DNA of 64,000 nt from Oxalobacteraceae bacterium. GTDB taxonomy: Bacteria > Pseudomonadota > Gammaproteobacteria > Burkholderiales > Burkholderiaceae_D. A program made the translations under genes and the position numbers. Under the pieces are notes generated by a model, which made no database searches, was not told the origin of the DNA, and saw nothing but the letters and a program-made list of their open reading frames with translations. Below are positions 8,666 to 17,146 of this stretch, in pieces. The DNA lies in NCBI GenBank assembly GCA_947374865.1, contig CANCDR010000006.1, positions 62,001-126,000 of the forward strand, given 5' to 3'. Each line of letters begins with the position of its first letter. The first letter of the stretch is position 1.

Positions 8666-10012
8666 ATGGTTACTGCAGTCGAAACTTTGGCAAAACTTGA
8701 ACGCCGTGTCACGCTCACGGTATCACTCGATGAAGTGCGCACGGAGGTAGAAAAACGCCTCAAGGTTCGCGCACGCTCCGCAAAAGCACCGGGCTTCCGC
8801 CAGGGTAAAGTGCCGATGAAAATGGTCGCCGCCCAGTACGGCTACCAAGTCGAGTCCGAAGTCTTGAATGACAAGGTTGGTCGCGCTTTTAGTGTCGTCG
8901 CCGAAGAAAACCAATTACGCGTGGCAGGTTATCCGCGTATTGAGCCCAAGGCGAATTCCGGCGCAGCAGAAGGCACGATCGCATTCGATGCCAATTTTGA
9001 GGTGTATCCGGAACTGGTGATCGGCGATCTGGCCGGTGCCGACGTCGAAAAAACCGTGACGGCTGTGTCGGACGCCGAAATCGACAAGACCATCGAAATT
9101 CTGCGCAAGCAGCGTGTGCACTATCACACCAAAGGCGAAAAGGGCGAGCACGGCGATGGCGGCGCGCCTATTTCTGCCAATGGCGACCGCGCGACCGTTG
9201 ACTTCGTCGGTACCATCGACGGTGTTGAGTTCGCTGGTGGCAAAGCAGAAGGCTATGCCTTTGTGCTGGGCGAAGGCAGCATGCTGCCCGAGTTCGAAGC
9301 CGCAACGCTGGGCCTGAAAGTGGGCGAGTCCAAGGTTTTCCCGCTGAGCTTCCCGGCCGAATACCATGGCAAGGATGTGGCAGGTAAAACAGCTGAATTC
9401 ACCATCACCCTCAAAAAGCTGGATTGGGCGCATCTGCCGGAAGTCGATGCTGATTTCGCTCAGTCGCTTGGCGTGGAAGATGGCTCGATTGAAAAAATGC
9501 GCGAAGATATCCGCGCTAACTTGACGCGCGAAGTCTCCGGACGTGCCAAGGCCAAGACCAAAGACAGCGTGATGGACGCCTTGCTCAAGGTCGCTACACT
9601 GGACGTGCCGAAGGTATTGGTCGAGCAGGACATCGAACGACTGGTCGAAATGACCCGTCAAGACATGGCCCAGCGCGGTATGAATGCCAAAGATATGCCT
9701 TTTCCGCCGGAGCTGTTTGCGGCGCAGGCTGAGCGTCGTGTACGCTTGGGTTTGATCCTGGCCGATCTGGTCAAGGCAAATAACCTGCAAGCTACGGCTG
9801 ACCAGGTCAAGGCGCAGGTAGAAGAATTCGCTCAGAGTTACGAAGACCCGCAGCAGGTTCTGAAATATTATTTTTCCGATCGCCAGCGCTTGGGTGAAGT
9901 CGAAGCGCTTGTATTAGAAGAAAACGTCGTCAACTATGTCCTTGGCAAAGCCAAAGTGACAGAGAAGGTGGTCGCGTTTGAAGAGTTGATGGGCAATACT
10001 GCGCAGGCTTAA
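8666..10012 (+). CDS. tig: Trigger factor, ribosome-bound chaperone and peptidyl-prolyl isomerase
   Basis: Trigger factor binds the ribosome exit tunnel and folds nascent chains. With the ATG at 8666 the protein has 448 residues, the normal family length, and begins MVTAVETL; an upstream in-frame start at 8603 would lie inside the tRNA-Leu gene and is unlikely. Order: ribosome-binding N-domain (about 1-115, signature around GFRQGKVP at about 42-49), FKBP-type isomerase domain (about 165-250, with an unusual Gly/Glu/His-rich loop near [11 protein letters not shown]), and the C-terminal arms (about 255-445). It heads the conserved tig-clpP-clpX-lon block. Confidence 0.96.
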   Translation: MVTAVETLAKLERRVTLTVSLDEVRTEVEKRLKVRARSAKAPGFRQGKVPMKMVAAQYGYQVESEVLNDKVGRAFSVVAEENQLRVAGYPRIEPKANSGAAEGTIAFDANFEVYPELVIGDLAGADVEKTVTAVSDAEIDKTIEILRKQRVHYHTKGEKGEHGDGGAPISANGDRATVDFVGTIDGVEFAGGKAEGYAFVLGEGSMLPEFEAATLGLKVGESKVFPLSFPAEYHGKDVAGKTAEFTITLKKLDWAHLPEVDADFAQSLGVEDGSIEKMREDIRANLTREVSGRAKAKTKDSVMDALLKVATLDVPKVLVEQDIERLVEMTRQDMAQRGMNAKDMPFPPELFAAQAERRVRLGLILADLVKANNLQATADQVKAQVEEFAQSYEDPQQVLKYYFSDRQRLGEVEALVLEENVVNYVLGKAKVTEKVVAFEELMGNTAQA

Positions 10013-10074
10013 TCGTCGGCCGCCATCATACATAACACCGAACGCAAAATCGGACGCAAAACCAGAGGACGAAC

Positions 10075-10698
10075 ATGACAAGAGAATTTGAATACGCGAA
10101 CGACACACGCATGCTGGGTATGGTGCCGATGGTGGTTGAGCAAAGTGGTCGCGGCGAACGGGCTTATGATATTTATTCCCGTTTGCTCAAAGAGCGGGTG
10201 ATCTTTCTGGTCGGTCCGGTCAATGATCAGTCGGCTAACGTGATCGTCGCCCAGCTGCTGTTTTTGGAGAGCGAAAATCCAGACAAGGATATTTCGCTCT
10301 ACATTAACTCGCCTGGTGGTTCGGTATCTGCTGGCATGGCCATTTTTGACACCATGCAGTTCATCAAGCCGAATGTATCCACCTTGTGTACCGGTCTGGC
10401 GGCTTCGATGGGGGCATTTTTACTCGCCGCCGGAGAAAAAGGTAAGCGTTTCTCGCTGCCGAATTCGCGCATCATGATTCATCAGCCTTTGGGCGGCGCG
10501 CAAGGTCAGGCGACCGATATCGAGATTCAGGCGCGTGAAATCCTTTATCTGCGTGAGCGTCTGAATACAATTCTGGCTGAACGCACTGGCCAGTCAGTCG
10601 AACAGATCGGTAAAGATACCGAGCGCGATAATTTCATGTCAGCTGAGCAGGCAAAAACCTATGGCATGATCGATCAGGTTCTGACTACCCGGGCTTAA
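10075..10698 (+). CDS. clpP: ATP-dependent Clp protease proteolytic subunit
   Basis: The tetradecameric serine protease that degrades substrates unfolded by ClpX or ClpA. It has 207 residues, the family length. The catalytic triad is visible: Ser111 in GLAASMG, His136 in MIHQP and Asp185 in RDNFMS. The glycine-rich handle [10 protein letters not shown] is present, and a short N-terminal propeptide precedes the MVPMVVEQ segment. It lies 62 bases after tig. The 198-base gap to clpX contains a perfect hairpin. Confidence 0.97.
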   Translation: MTREFEYANDTRMLGMVPMVVEQSGRGERAYDIYSRLLKERVIFLVGPVNDQSANVIVAQLLFLESENPDKDISLYINSPGGSVSAGMAIFDTMQFIKPNVSTLCTGLAASMGAFLLAAGEKGKRFSLPNSRIMIHQPLGGAQGQATDIEIQAREILYLRERLNTILAERTGQSVEQIGKDTERDNFMSAEQAKTYGMIDQVLTTRA

Positions 10699-10763
10699 GG
10701 CTTTGCGCAGCATCGCGCAAGATGGCAGACCCGGCTTCGGGTCGCTATCAATTATTTTAAATA

Positions 10764-10787
10764 CGGTATTTTTGTTGAAAAATACCG
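10764..10787. repeat. Perfect hairpin between clpP and clpX
   Basis: Ten-base perfect inverted repeat CGGTATTTTT (10764-10773) / AAAAATACCG (10778-10787) with a GTTG loop. A second, GC-rich hairpin GACCCG / CGGGTC lies at 10728-10743. Neither is followed by a T run on the plus strand, so they may act in mRNA processing or as attenuators and not as simple terminators. Confidence 0.6.
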
Positions 10788-10896
10788 CTGCAGCTCAAAA
10801 AACAGCCGGTTTAGCGCAGGATTAAGGGCGCACCGGCGTGACGGATCTGCAATTCGCAGGTAATATCAAAACACGATTTCCTTTTACCCTGCCCCC

Positions 10897-12165
10897 ATGT
10901 CAGACAAAAAATCCTCCAGTAGCGAAAAATTATTGTATTGCTCGTTTTGCGGCAAGAGTCAGCACGAGGTCAAGAAACTGATCGCCGGGCCCTCGGTATT
11001 CATCTGCGACGAATGTATCGACCTGTGCAATGACATCATTCGTGACGAAGCCGCCAACGTTGAGATCATCAATAATCCCAAGTCGGATTTGCCTACCCCG
11101 ATCGAGATTACCGAGCTGCTGGACCAATACGTCATCGGTCAGCAAACTGCCAAGCGGATTCTGTCGGTGGCGGTGTATAACCACTACAAGCGCCTCAAGC
11201 ATCTGGGTAAAAAGGATGATGTTGAGCTGGCTAAATCCAACATTTTGCTGGTCGGTCCTACCGGTTCGGGCAAGACGCTGCTGGCGCAAACACTCGCGCG
11301 CATGCTCAATGTACCGTTCGTGATCGCCGATGCCACCACGCTTACTGAAGCCGGCTACGTTGGTGAGGATGTCGAAAACATCATTCAAAAACTGCTGCAG
11401 GCTTGTAATTACGACGTCGAAAAAGCCCAGCGCGGGATTGTCTATATTGATGAAATCGACAAGATTTCACGTAAATCCGATAACCCGTCGATAACCCGTG
11501 ACGTGTCCGGCGAGGGCGTGCAGCAGGCGCTGCTCAAGCTCATCGAAGGAACGATGGCATCCGTGCCGCCACAGGGTGGACGCAAGCATCCGAATCAGGA
11601 TTTTGTCCAGATCGATACCACCAACATCATGTTCATTTGCGGCGGGGCCTTTGATGGCTTGGCCAAGATCATCTCGAACCGCTCGGAAAAAAGCGGTATC
11701 GGCTTTTCGGCCAGCGTCAAAACTCAAAGTGAACGCAGTGCCAGCGATATGCTGCTCGACGCCGAACCAGAAGATTTGATCAAGTTTGGCCTGATTCCTG
11801 AACTCGTGGGTCGGCTGCCGGTGGTGGCTACTCTGCGTGAGCTGGATGAAAAAGCCTTGATCCAGATCCTGACCGAGCCAAAGAATGCGCTGATCAAGCA
11901 ATATTCCAAATTGCTGGCCATGGAAGGCGCGGAGCTGGAAATTCGCCCGGCTGGACTGGATGCCATTGCCAAAAAAGCATTGGCACGTAAAACCGGTGCC
12001 CGTGGATTACGTTCGATTCTCGAGCACGCCTTGCTCGACGTGATGTACGATTTGCCGAATGAACAAAACGTTGAAAAGGTGGTCGTGGATGAAGCGACCA
12101 TCACGCACGGCGCGAAACCTTTGCTGATTTATCATGAGCAAGCAAAGGTGTCAGGAGCAAAGTAG
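10897..12165 (+). CDS. clpX: ATP-dependent Clp protease ATP-binding subunit ClpX
   Basis: AAA+ unfoldase that feeds substrates such as SsrA-tagged proteins to ClpP. It has 422 residues. The N-terminal zinc-binding domain has Cys15, Cys18, Cys37 and Cys40. Walker A GPTGSGKT is at 120-127 and Walker B with DEIDK at about 186-190. The pore GYVGEDV motif, the sensor regions and the IGF-like loop for ClpP docking (GIGFSA) are present. It follows clpP by 198 bases and is followed by a terminator before lon. Confidence 0.97.
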   Translation: MSDKKSSSSEKLLYCSFCGKSQHEVKKLIAGPSVFICDECIDLCNDIIRDEAANVEIINNPKSDLPTPIEITELLDQYVIGQQTAKRILSVAVYNHYKRLKHLGKKDDVELAKSNILLVGPTGSGKTLLAQTLARMLNVPFVIADATTLTEAGYVGEDVENIIQKLLQACNYDVEKAQRGIVYIDEIDKISRKSDNPSITRDVSGEGVQQALLKLIEGTMASVPPQGGRKHPNQDFVQIDTTNIMFICGGAFDGLAKIISNRSEKSGIGFSASVKTQSERSASDMLLDAEPEDLIKFGLIPELVGRLPVVATLRELDEKALIQILTEPKNALIKQYSKLLAMEGAELEIRPAGLDAIAKKALARKTGARGLRSILEHALLDVMYDLPNEQNVEKVVVDEATITHGAKPLLIYHEQAKVSGAK

Positions 12166-12267
12166 GCAGATTGCAATTTATCTGCAAAAAACAGTGGATC
12201 TCGCTGATGTTTTTGCCGAAAGCGCAGTACAATTTAAGCCAATAAGAAATGATTCTGGCTTCCATCG

Positions 12268-12306
12268 AAAAGCCACCCGGAGTTTGACCTTCGAGTGGCT
12301 TTTTTA
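12268..12306 (+). terminator. Rho-independent terminator between clpX and lon
   Basis: AAAAGCCAC (12268-12276) pairs with GTGGCTTTT (12295-12303), and the loop has an additional short CGGAG/CTTCG pairing. A T run follows. lon is therefore probably transcribed from its own promoter in the 140 bases downstream of this site. Confidence 0.8.
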
Positions 12307-12446
12307 TTGGCGGAATGGGATTGATGCAGGCCTTGTCAAGGAACGAGTTTGCCCTTGATCGCGTCTCATTCATAATTGTTGCTAACAGGCCTTGTGATTT
12401 GCCAACTTGCGCCAATATCACAGTAATGTTTCCTATAGGGCTAGCT

Positions 12447-14867
12447 ATGACGACCGCACCACAAACTGAACTGACTCAACTGCCACTCTTGCCGCTACGG
12501 GATGTCGTCGTTTTCCCGCATATGGTGATTCCTTTGTTTGTCGGCCGCGCCAAGTCCATCAAGGCGCTCGAGGCCGCCATGGAGCAGGGTAAGAGCATCA
12601 TGCTCGCAGCCCAGAAAGCCGCCGCCAAGGATGAGCCGTCGGCCGACGATATTTACGAAATCGGCTGCGTCGCCAATATTTTGCAAATGCTCAAACTGCC
12701 GGATGGCACCGTCAAGGTGTTAGTCGAAGGTGCGCAGCGTGCCCGTATCCACAAGATCACCGAACTTGAATCGCACTTTGTGGCAGATCTGTCACCGGTA
12801 GAGTCCGAGATTGGCGACGAGTCGGAAGTCGAAGCCATGCGGCGCGCCATCGTTCAGCAGTTCGACCAGTACGTCAAACTGAACAAAAAGATTCCACCCG
12901 AAATTCTTACTTCGCTTGCCGGCATTGATGATGCAGGCCGGCTGGCCGATACCATCGCCGCGCATCTGCCCTTGAAGCTTGAGCAAAAGCAGGTGATTCT
13001 GGAGATTTTCAACGTCACCAAGCGCTATGAGCATCTGCTCGGTCAGCTTGAAGGCGAGCTCGACATTTTGCAGGTAGAAAAACGTATTCGTGGTCGCGTC
13101 AAGCGCCAGATGGAGAAATCGCAGCGCGAGTATTACCTCAACGAGCAGGTCAAGGCGATTCAAAAAGAGCTTGGCGAAGGCGAAGAGGGCGCAGATCTCG
13201 AAGAGCTGGAAAAGAAAATCGTCCTGGCCAAGATGCCCAAGGAAGCCCATGCCAAGGCCACCAGCGAGCTCAAAAAGCTTAAGCTGATGTCGCCCATGTC
13301 GGCTGAAGCGACGGTGGTGCGCAATTATATTGATACCTTGCTCGGTCTGCCATGGCGGAAAAAATCCAAGGTCAATAATGATCTTTCGCACGCCGAGAAA
13401 GTGCTCGATGACGAGCATTATGGTCTGGACAAGGTCAAGGAACGGATCCTGGAATATCTCGCAGTCCAGCAGCGGGTCGATAAACTCAAGGCGCCGATCC
13501 TGTGTCTGGTCGGCCCACCTGGCGTGGGTAAGACTTCGCTTGGTCAGTCGATCGCCCGCGCGACGAACCGTAAGTTTGTGCGCATGGCCTTGGGTGGTGT
13601 GCGGGACGAGGCGGAGATTCGCGGTCATCGTCGTACCTACATTGGCTCGATGCCGGGCAAGATTTTGCAAAGCCTGGCCAAATCGGGCGTGCGTAATCCG
13701 CTGTTCCTGCTCGATGAAGTCGATAAGCTGGGTATGGATTTCCGTGGCGACCCTTCATCGGCGCTGCTGGAAGTGCTCGACCCTGAGCAAAATCACACGT
13801 TTTCCGATCACTACATTGAAGTCGATTTTGATCTGTCGGATGTGATGTTTGTGGCGACGTCGAACTCCTACAATATTCCTCCGGCGCTGCTCGACCGTAT
13901 GGAAGTGATTCGGCTGTCGGGTTATACCGAGGATGAAAAGACCAGCATCGCCCTGCGTTATCTGCTGCCAAAACAGATCAAGACGAATGGCTTGAAGGAA
14001 GAAGAAATCGCAGTGTCCGAATCGGCGATTCGCGACATTATTCGTTACTACACCAGAGAAGCCGGTGTGCGTTCGTTGGAGCGTGAAGTTTCCAAGATCT
14101 GCCGCAAGGTGGTCAAGATGCTGCTGCTCAAAAAGCAGGACAAGAAGATCACGGTCACTGCTAAGAACATCGATAAGTTCCTCGGTGTGCGGCGCTTTGA
14201 TTTCGGCATGGCGGAAAAAGAAAACCAGGTGGGGCAGGTGGTCGGTCTGGCCTGGACGGAAGTCGGCGGCGATCTGCTGACGATTGAAGCCATGCACATG
14301 CCGGGCAAGGGCAACGTTATCCGTACCGGTACGCTGGGCGATGTGATGAAGGAATCGATCGAAGCTGCCCGCACGGTGATGCGTACGCGCGCCAAGCGTT
14401 TGGGTATCAAGAGCGACGTGTTCGAAAAATCGGATATTCATATTCACGTACCAGAGGGTGCTACGCCGAAGGATGGTCCCTCGGCAGGCGCTGCGATGAC
14501 GCTGGCGATGGTGTCGGCCTTTACCGGCATCCCCGTGCGCGCAGATGTGGCGATGACGGGTGAGATTACCTTGCGTGGCGAGATCCTGCCGATTGGCGGT
14601 CTGAAAGAAAAACTGCTGGCAGCGCATCGCGGTGGCATCAAGACCGTGCTGATCCCTGAGCAGAACGTCAAGGATCTGGCGGAGATTCCGGACAACGTTA
14701 AAAACAAGCTCGAAATCGTGCCGGTTCGCTGGATCGACAAGGTGCTGGAAATCGCGCTCGAACGTTTGCCGGTGCCACTCAAGGACGACGAGGTCGCGGA
14801 AGTGGCGGTCGTGGCAGCAGCAGGCGTCAGCGGCGACAAGGTAGAACCCGTGGCGATCAAGCATTGA
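12447..14867 (+). CDS. lon: ATP-dependent endopeptidase La (Lon)
   Basis: Hexameric AAA+ protease that degrades misfolded and short-lived regulatory proteins, including antitoxins. From the ATG at 12447 it has 806 residues, the standard length; the frame is open for another 44 codons upstream but that part is not Lon-like. Order: N-terminal LAN domain beginning LPLLPLRDVVVFPHM, coiled coil (about 200-290), AAA+ module with Walker A GPPGVGKT at 356-363, and the protease domain with the dyad Ser679 (DGPSAG) and Lys722 (GGLKEK), the same numbering as E. coli Lon. A short acidic and Ala/Val-rich tail follows. Three toxin-antitoxin modules in this window have antitoxins of classes that Lon commonly degrades. 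Confidence 0.97.
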   Translation: MTTAPQTELTQLPLLPLRDVVVFPHMVIPLFVGRAKSIKALEAAMEQGKSIMLAAQKAAAKDEPSADDIYEIGCVANILQMLKLPDGTVKVLVEGAQRARIHKITELESHFVADLSPVESEIGDESEVEAMRRAIVQQFDQYVKLNKKIPPEILTSLAGIDDAGRLADTIAAHLPLKLEQKQVILEIFNVTKRYEHLLGQLEGELDILQVEKRIRGRVKRQMEKSQREYYLNEQVKAIQKELGEGEEGADLEELEKKIVLAKMPKEAHAKATSELKKLKLMSPMSAEATVVRNYIDTLLGLPWRKKSKVNNDLSHAEKVLDDEHYGLDKVKERILEYLAVQQRVDKLKAPILCLVGPPGVGKTSLGQSIARATNRKFVRMALGGVRDEAEIRGHRRTYIGSMPGKILQSLAKSGVRNPLFLLDEVDKLGMDFRGDPSSALLEVLDPEQNHTFSDHYIEVDFDLSDVMFVATSNSYNIPPALLDRMEVIRLSGYTEDEKTSIALRYLLPKQIKTNGLKEEEIAVSESAIRDIIRYYTREAGVRSLEREVSKICRKVVKMLLLKKQDKKITVTAKNIDKFLGVRRFDFGMAEKENQVGQVVGLAWTEVGGDLLTIEAMHMPGKGNVIRTGTLGDVMKESIEAARTVMRTRAKRLGIKSDVFEKSDIHIHVPEGATPKDGPSAGAAMTLAMVSAFTGIPVRADVAMTGEITLRGEILPIGGLKEKLLAAHRGGIKTVLIPEQNVKDLAEIPDNVKNKLEIVPVRWIDKVLEIALERLPVPLKDDEVAEVAVVAAAGVSGDKVEPVAIKH

Positions 14868-14892
14868 GCGCAGGTATTTCAAGCAGCTGAGT

Positions 14893-14929
14893 AAAGATTG
14901 ACTGCGCAGTGAGGCGGTCAATCTTTTTT
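14893..14929 (+). terminator. Rho-independent terminator after lon
   Basis: Stem AAAGATTGAC (14893-14902) / GTCAATCTTT (14917-14926), with further pairing in the loop, followed by a T run. Confidence 0.87.
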
Positions 14930-14931
14930 GC

Positions 14932-14961
14932 TTGGCAATTCGCAATGGACTAGGCTATAAT
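14932..14961 (+). promoter_or_regulatory. Sigma70-type promoter of the tRNA-Val/tRNA-Asp operon
   Basis: TTGGCA at 14932-14937 and a perfect TATAAT at 14956-14961, spaced by 18 bases, about 60 bases upstream of tRNA-Val and right after the lon terminator. Confidence 0.7.
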
Positions 14962-15023
14962 CTACGGCTGGACGACGTGTCAAAAGCGTTATTCGATGTG
15001 ATTGCTGGCTAAGGAAGTATGTA

Positions 15024-15099
15024 GGGTGCTTAGCTCAGTTGGTAGAGCGGCGCCCTTACAAGGCGTAGGTCGGGAGTTCGAGCCTCTCAGCACCCACCA
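15024..15099 (+). tRNA. tRNA-Val (UAC anticodon)
   Basis: A 76-base cloverleaf with acceptor GGGTGCT / AGCACCC, D-arm AGCTCAGTTGGTAGAGC, anticodon loop CTTACAA with TAC, T-arm GTTCGAG and encoded CCA. Confidence 0.97.
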
Positions 15100-15122
15100 C
15101 AGCGTCACGAAGTGCACTACAA

Positions 15123-15199
15123 GGAGTGGTAGTTCAGTTGGTTAGAATACCGGCCTGTCACGCCGGGGGTCGCGGGTTCGAGTCCCGTCCACTCCGCCA
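15123..15199 (+). tRNA. tRNA-Asp (GUC anticodon)
   Basis: A 77-base cloverleaf with acceptor GGAGTGG / CCACTCC, anticodon loop CTGTCAC with GTC, T-arm GGGTTCGAGTCCC and encoded CCA. It is 23 bases after tRNA-Val and shares its promoter. Its last 21 bases are the start of a repeat that recurs twice downstream. Confidence 0.97.
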
Positions 15200-15316
15200 A
15201 TATATTTTAAGGGCCCGTTTTTACGGGCCCTTAATCATTTCTGAGTGGAGACTGTCCCCTGCGGGACAGTCGGCGGGAGGCGAAGGGAATCTCTTGCAAG
15301 AGATTCCGCGGCCTGC
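15179..15316 (+). repeat. Repeat copy 1: 3' end of tRNA-Asp plus three hairpins
   Basis: A 138-base unit that begins inside the T-arm of tRNA-Asp and recurs, base for base as far as I can compare, at 15327-15464. It contains three inverted repeats: AAGGGCCCG / CGGGCCCTT at 15209-15232 (flanked by TTAA on the right, the likely tRNA terminator), GACTGTCCC / GGGACAGTC at 15250-15271, and the 22-base palindrome centred on TTGCAA at 15286-15307. Confidence 0.9.
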
Positions 15317-15326
15317 GGCATGTAGG

Positions 15327-15464
15327 CGAGTCCCGTCCACTCCGCCAATATATTTTAAGGGCCCGTTTTTACGGGCCCTTAATCATTTCTGAGTGGAGAC
15401 TGTCCCCTGCGGGACAGTCGGCGGGAGGCGAAGGGAATCTCTTGCAAGAGATTCCGCGGCCTGC
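15327..15464 (+). repeat. Repeat copy 2: duplicated tRNA-Asp 3' end plus three hairpins
   Basis: Second copy of the 138-base unit, exactly 148 bases downstream of the first. It holds the 21-base tRNA-Asp 3' end (15327-15347, ending CCA) but no tRNA body, so it cannot make a tRNA. The preceding TGTAGG (15321-15326) is also shared with copy 3. It abuts the stop codon side of the RelE/ParE toxin gene. Confidence 0.9.
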
Positions 15465-15466
15465 TT

Positions 15467-15871
15467 TTACTGGGCCTGTGATTGAGAAATCCAGTGGGAT
15501 TCAAAATCAAAGCTTAGCTGCCGATGGTGCCGGACAGAGAGAAGATAAATGTTGTCGCGAATTTGGGCATACAGCACCAAATAGTTTTGCATGACATATT
15601 CACGCAGGCCATCAGGATCAGCTACCAACGCAGCTAATTTATTACGTAAAACGACTAACGCTTCACTGGTTTCCTGTGAACCGACCAATCTACTGAGAAA
15701 GTTTTGCCCCATGCTGGGAAATCGCTCAAGGTTGGGTATGACAGTATCGACCAGCTCGTCCAATAAGTCATCGTATGCCCCGGCAGCATCGGACGCAGAC
15801 AAAAATTGTTCAATTTCGGCTAAATTCCTTTCGAAGTTAGCCGTAAATTTGACGACGAGCGTCTTGGGCAC
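15467..15871 (-). CDS. Type II toxin of the RelE/ParE superfamily
   Basis: A 134-residue protein with the RelE/ParE pattern: N-terminal strand TLVVKFTANFERNL, two helices, LERFPSMGQNF, and the C-terminal strand region YLVLYAQIRDNIYLLSVRHHRQ, in which Arg-His residues precede the end as in these toxins. It is somewhat longer than a typical ParE (about 95-100) because of a central insertion with the helix LVVLRNKLAALVADPDG. RelE members cleave ribosome-bound mRNA and ParE members poison gyrase; sequence alone does not decide. It starts at a GTG preceded by AAGGAA, 20 bases after the stop of its antitoxin gene. Its base composition is more AT-rich than the flanking core genes. Confidence 0.8.
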   Translation of the reverse strand: MPKTLVVKFTANFERNLAEIEQFLSASDAAGAYDDLLDELVDTVIPNLERFPSMGQNFLSRLVGSQETSEALVVLRNKLAALVADPDGLREYVMQNYLVLYAQIRDNIYLLSVRHHRQLSFDFESHWISQSQAQ

Positions 15872-15891
15872 GGATGATTATTCCTTGCCCG

Positions 15892-16182
15892 TTAGTCGAT
15901 ACGCTGACGCTTGATCGATTGGATTGTGCTACGGGCGTCCTTCACTCGCCCGGCAGTGATGTCGTCCAGCCCTTTGGAGGATTCATCAATGAGTAGCAAA
16001 TGAATGCGTTCGCGTTCCAATTTGTGATAGTAGTCAAGTCGATTAGAATCTATCATAGCGATGAAATTTTCGCCATTTTTAGTAACAATTTTCTCCGCGC
16101 CAGCCTTTACCTCTTCAGCCAGTTCGGGAAAGTTTTCTTGCGCAATTGATAGAGATACAACATCGTAAGTGGAAATTTCCAT
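15892..16182 (-). CDS. Phd/YefM-type antitoxin
   Basis: A 96-residue protein whose N-terminus MEISTYDVVSLSIAQENFPELAEEVKAG-type layout followed by KIVTKNGENFIAMID is typical of Phd/YefM antitoxins: an N-terminal DNA-binding fold with the central KNG strand turn and an intrinsically loose C-terminal toxin-binding tail. I chose the ATG at 16182 because a GGAGG ribosome site precedes it; an upstream in-frame start would add 20 unrelated residues. It lies upstream of, and is co-transcribed with, the RelE/ParE toxin. It should neutralise the toxin and repress the pair's promoter. Confidence 0.82.
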   Translation of the reverse strand: MEISTYDVVSLSIAQENFPELAEEVKAGAEKIVTKNGENFIAMIDSNRLDYYHKLERERIHLLLIDESSKGLDDITAGRVKDARSTIQSIKRQRID

Positions 16183-16363
16183 AACGGCCTCCAATGTCGC
16201 ACAATGCGTGCAACGACTTTGCGAGTATAAGCGCTTGATCAAATAATTAAAACCTTATGCGATAAGCTGTTAATTTATGCGACATCCATGCATTTCAATA
16301 CCTTAGTGTCATCGCTTTAGTGCCGATCTGGCTGCTAAAAGATGTGGATGTCCTCAATTTCCT

Positions 16364-16431
16364 TGTAGGCGAGTCCCGTCCACTCCGCCAATATATTTTA
16401 AGGGCCCGTTTTTACGGGCCCTTAATCATTT
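16364..16431 (+). repeat. Repeat copy 3: partial, tRNA-Asp 3' end plus terminator hairpin
   Basis: A 68-base match to 15321-15388: TGTAGG, the 21-base tRNA-Asp 3' end (16370-16390) and the AAGGGCCCG / CGGGCCCTT hairpin. The match ends after CATTT. Copies 2 and 3 flank the RelE/ParE-Phd pair, as attachment sites flank cargo in a tRNA-targeted element. The stretch between the antitoxin gene and this repeat (16183-16363) shows no gene. Confidence 0.88.
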
Positions 16432-16438
16432 TTACATA

Positions 16439-16843
16439 TCAAGCTCTGATTTCTTCAAGCAGGTCTGGATGACGATTTAGTACTTGCAGTAATTTAACCA
16501 AAGACAGAGGCGGCTTTGTAATCCCGTTTTCATAGCGCGAAAATGCATTGATTCCGCCACCAAAAATTTCAGCCGCCTGCCTCTGATCCAACGCGAGCTT
16601 TTTACGGACTGCCGCGATAAAGTTGGGGTCGATCATTGCAGTGTTGATCTCTTTATTAAAGCTCAGCATTAATTGCATTGTCCGCCGAGACTCTTTTTCA
16701 TCAAGGACATATTCATCGCACGCAGTGCAAAATTCGCCTGCGACCTCTGGAAGCTTGGTCGTCTCTCCCTTGTAGGTATAGGTCAGATCGCGCGTGTCAT
16801 GCACCAGATGGGCAGCACCGCAGCTAGGACATTTCATATTCAC
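16439..16843 (-). CDS. mqsA: MqsA family antitoxin
   Basis: A 134-residue two-domain antitoxin. The N-terminal zinc-binding domain has the pairs Cys5-x2-Cys8 and Cys39-x2-Cys42; the C-terminal half is an Xre-type helix-turn-helix (KLALDQRQAAEIFGGG then FSRYENG) that binds the operon palindrome. Length and layout equal E. coli MqsA (131). It is the second gene of the pair, overlapping the toxin gene by 4 bases, the same toxin-first order as in E. coli mqsRA. Confidence 0.9.
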   Translation of the reverse strand: MNMKCPSCGAAHLVHDTRDLTYTYKGETTKLPEVAGEFCTACDEYVLDEKESRRTMQLMLSFNKEINTAMIDPNFIAAVRKKLALDQRQAAEIFGGGINAFSRYENGITKPPLSLVKLLQVLNRHPDLLEEIRA

Positions 16844-17136
16844 ATCTCCTTGAATGAAACGATGAGTACATCATCGATCACAGTTAGCTTTACGTAGACC
16901 ACACCAGCGGGCGTTGTCGGCCGATAAACATCCTGCCAAACACGATGGTCCGCATGGGTCGTCATACTTTTATAGAAATCAGCGGGGGTGAGTGCGATCA
17001 GCACCGCAAGCATGCTGTCAAAATCAAAACCTAAGGCGGTCGCACCCATCAGTGCAGTTTTGGTGGCGCGCACCTTGCCTGTGGTAATGTGGACTTTGAT
17101 CACTTGTAATTTGCAGTGTGGTGTGCCTTTTTCCAT
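16840..17136 (-). CDS. mqsR: MqsR family mRNA interferase toxin
   Basis: A 98-residue RelE-fold RNase; E. coli MqsR cuts mRNA at GCU sites. The family layout is visible: N-terminal KGTPHCKLQVIK, the long helix region, MTTHADHRVWQDVY with the conserved Tyr and the C-terminal VYVKLTVIDDVLIVSFKEM strand pair (conserved YVK-t--d and SFKE). The length equals the family. It is transcribed first; the following mqsA overlaps its stop. A palindromic operator lies just upstream. Confidence 0.92.
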   Translation of the reverse strand: MEKGTPHCKLQVIKVHITTGKVRATKTALMGATALGFDFDSMLAVLIALTPADFYKSMTTHADHRVWQDVYRPTTPAGVVYVKLTVIDDVLIVSFKEM

Positions 17137-17146
17137 CGCTAAAAGA

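Noticed and set aside
12320-12446. A sigma32 heat-shock promoter for lon
   Set aside because: I could not place a -35 CTTGAA-type box and a CCCAT-type -10 box at proper spacing, so no call is made.
13755-14945. A 396-codon open frame on the minus strand opposite lon (and a 292-codon one at 12792-13670)
   Set aside because: They lie fully antisense to lon, which has all its motifs; the translated products have no recognisable domain and show the His/Arg-rich composition typical of antisense frames in GC-rich genes.
15126-15392. An open frame across tRNA-Asp and the first repeats
   Set aside because: It consists of tRNA and hairpin repeat sequence; its product repeats itself only because the DNA repeats. 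No ribosome site.
15200-16390. The repeats as ends of an insertion sequence
   Set aside because: No transposase between them, and the ends are direct repeats containing a tRNA 3' end and not terminal inverted repeats.
15179-16431. The three repeats as a CRISPR array
   Set aside because: Unit length (138 or 68 bases), unequal spacing and tRNA content do not fit; no cas genes are present.
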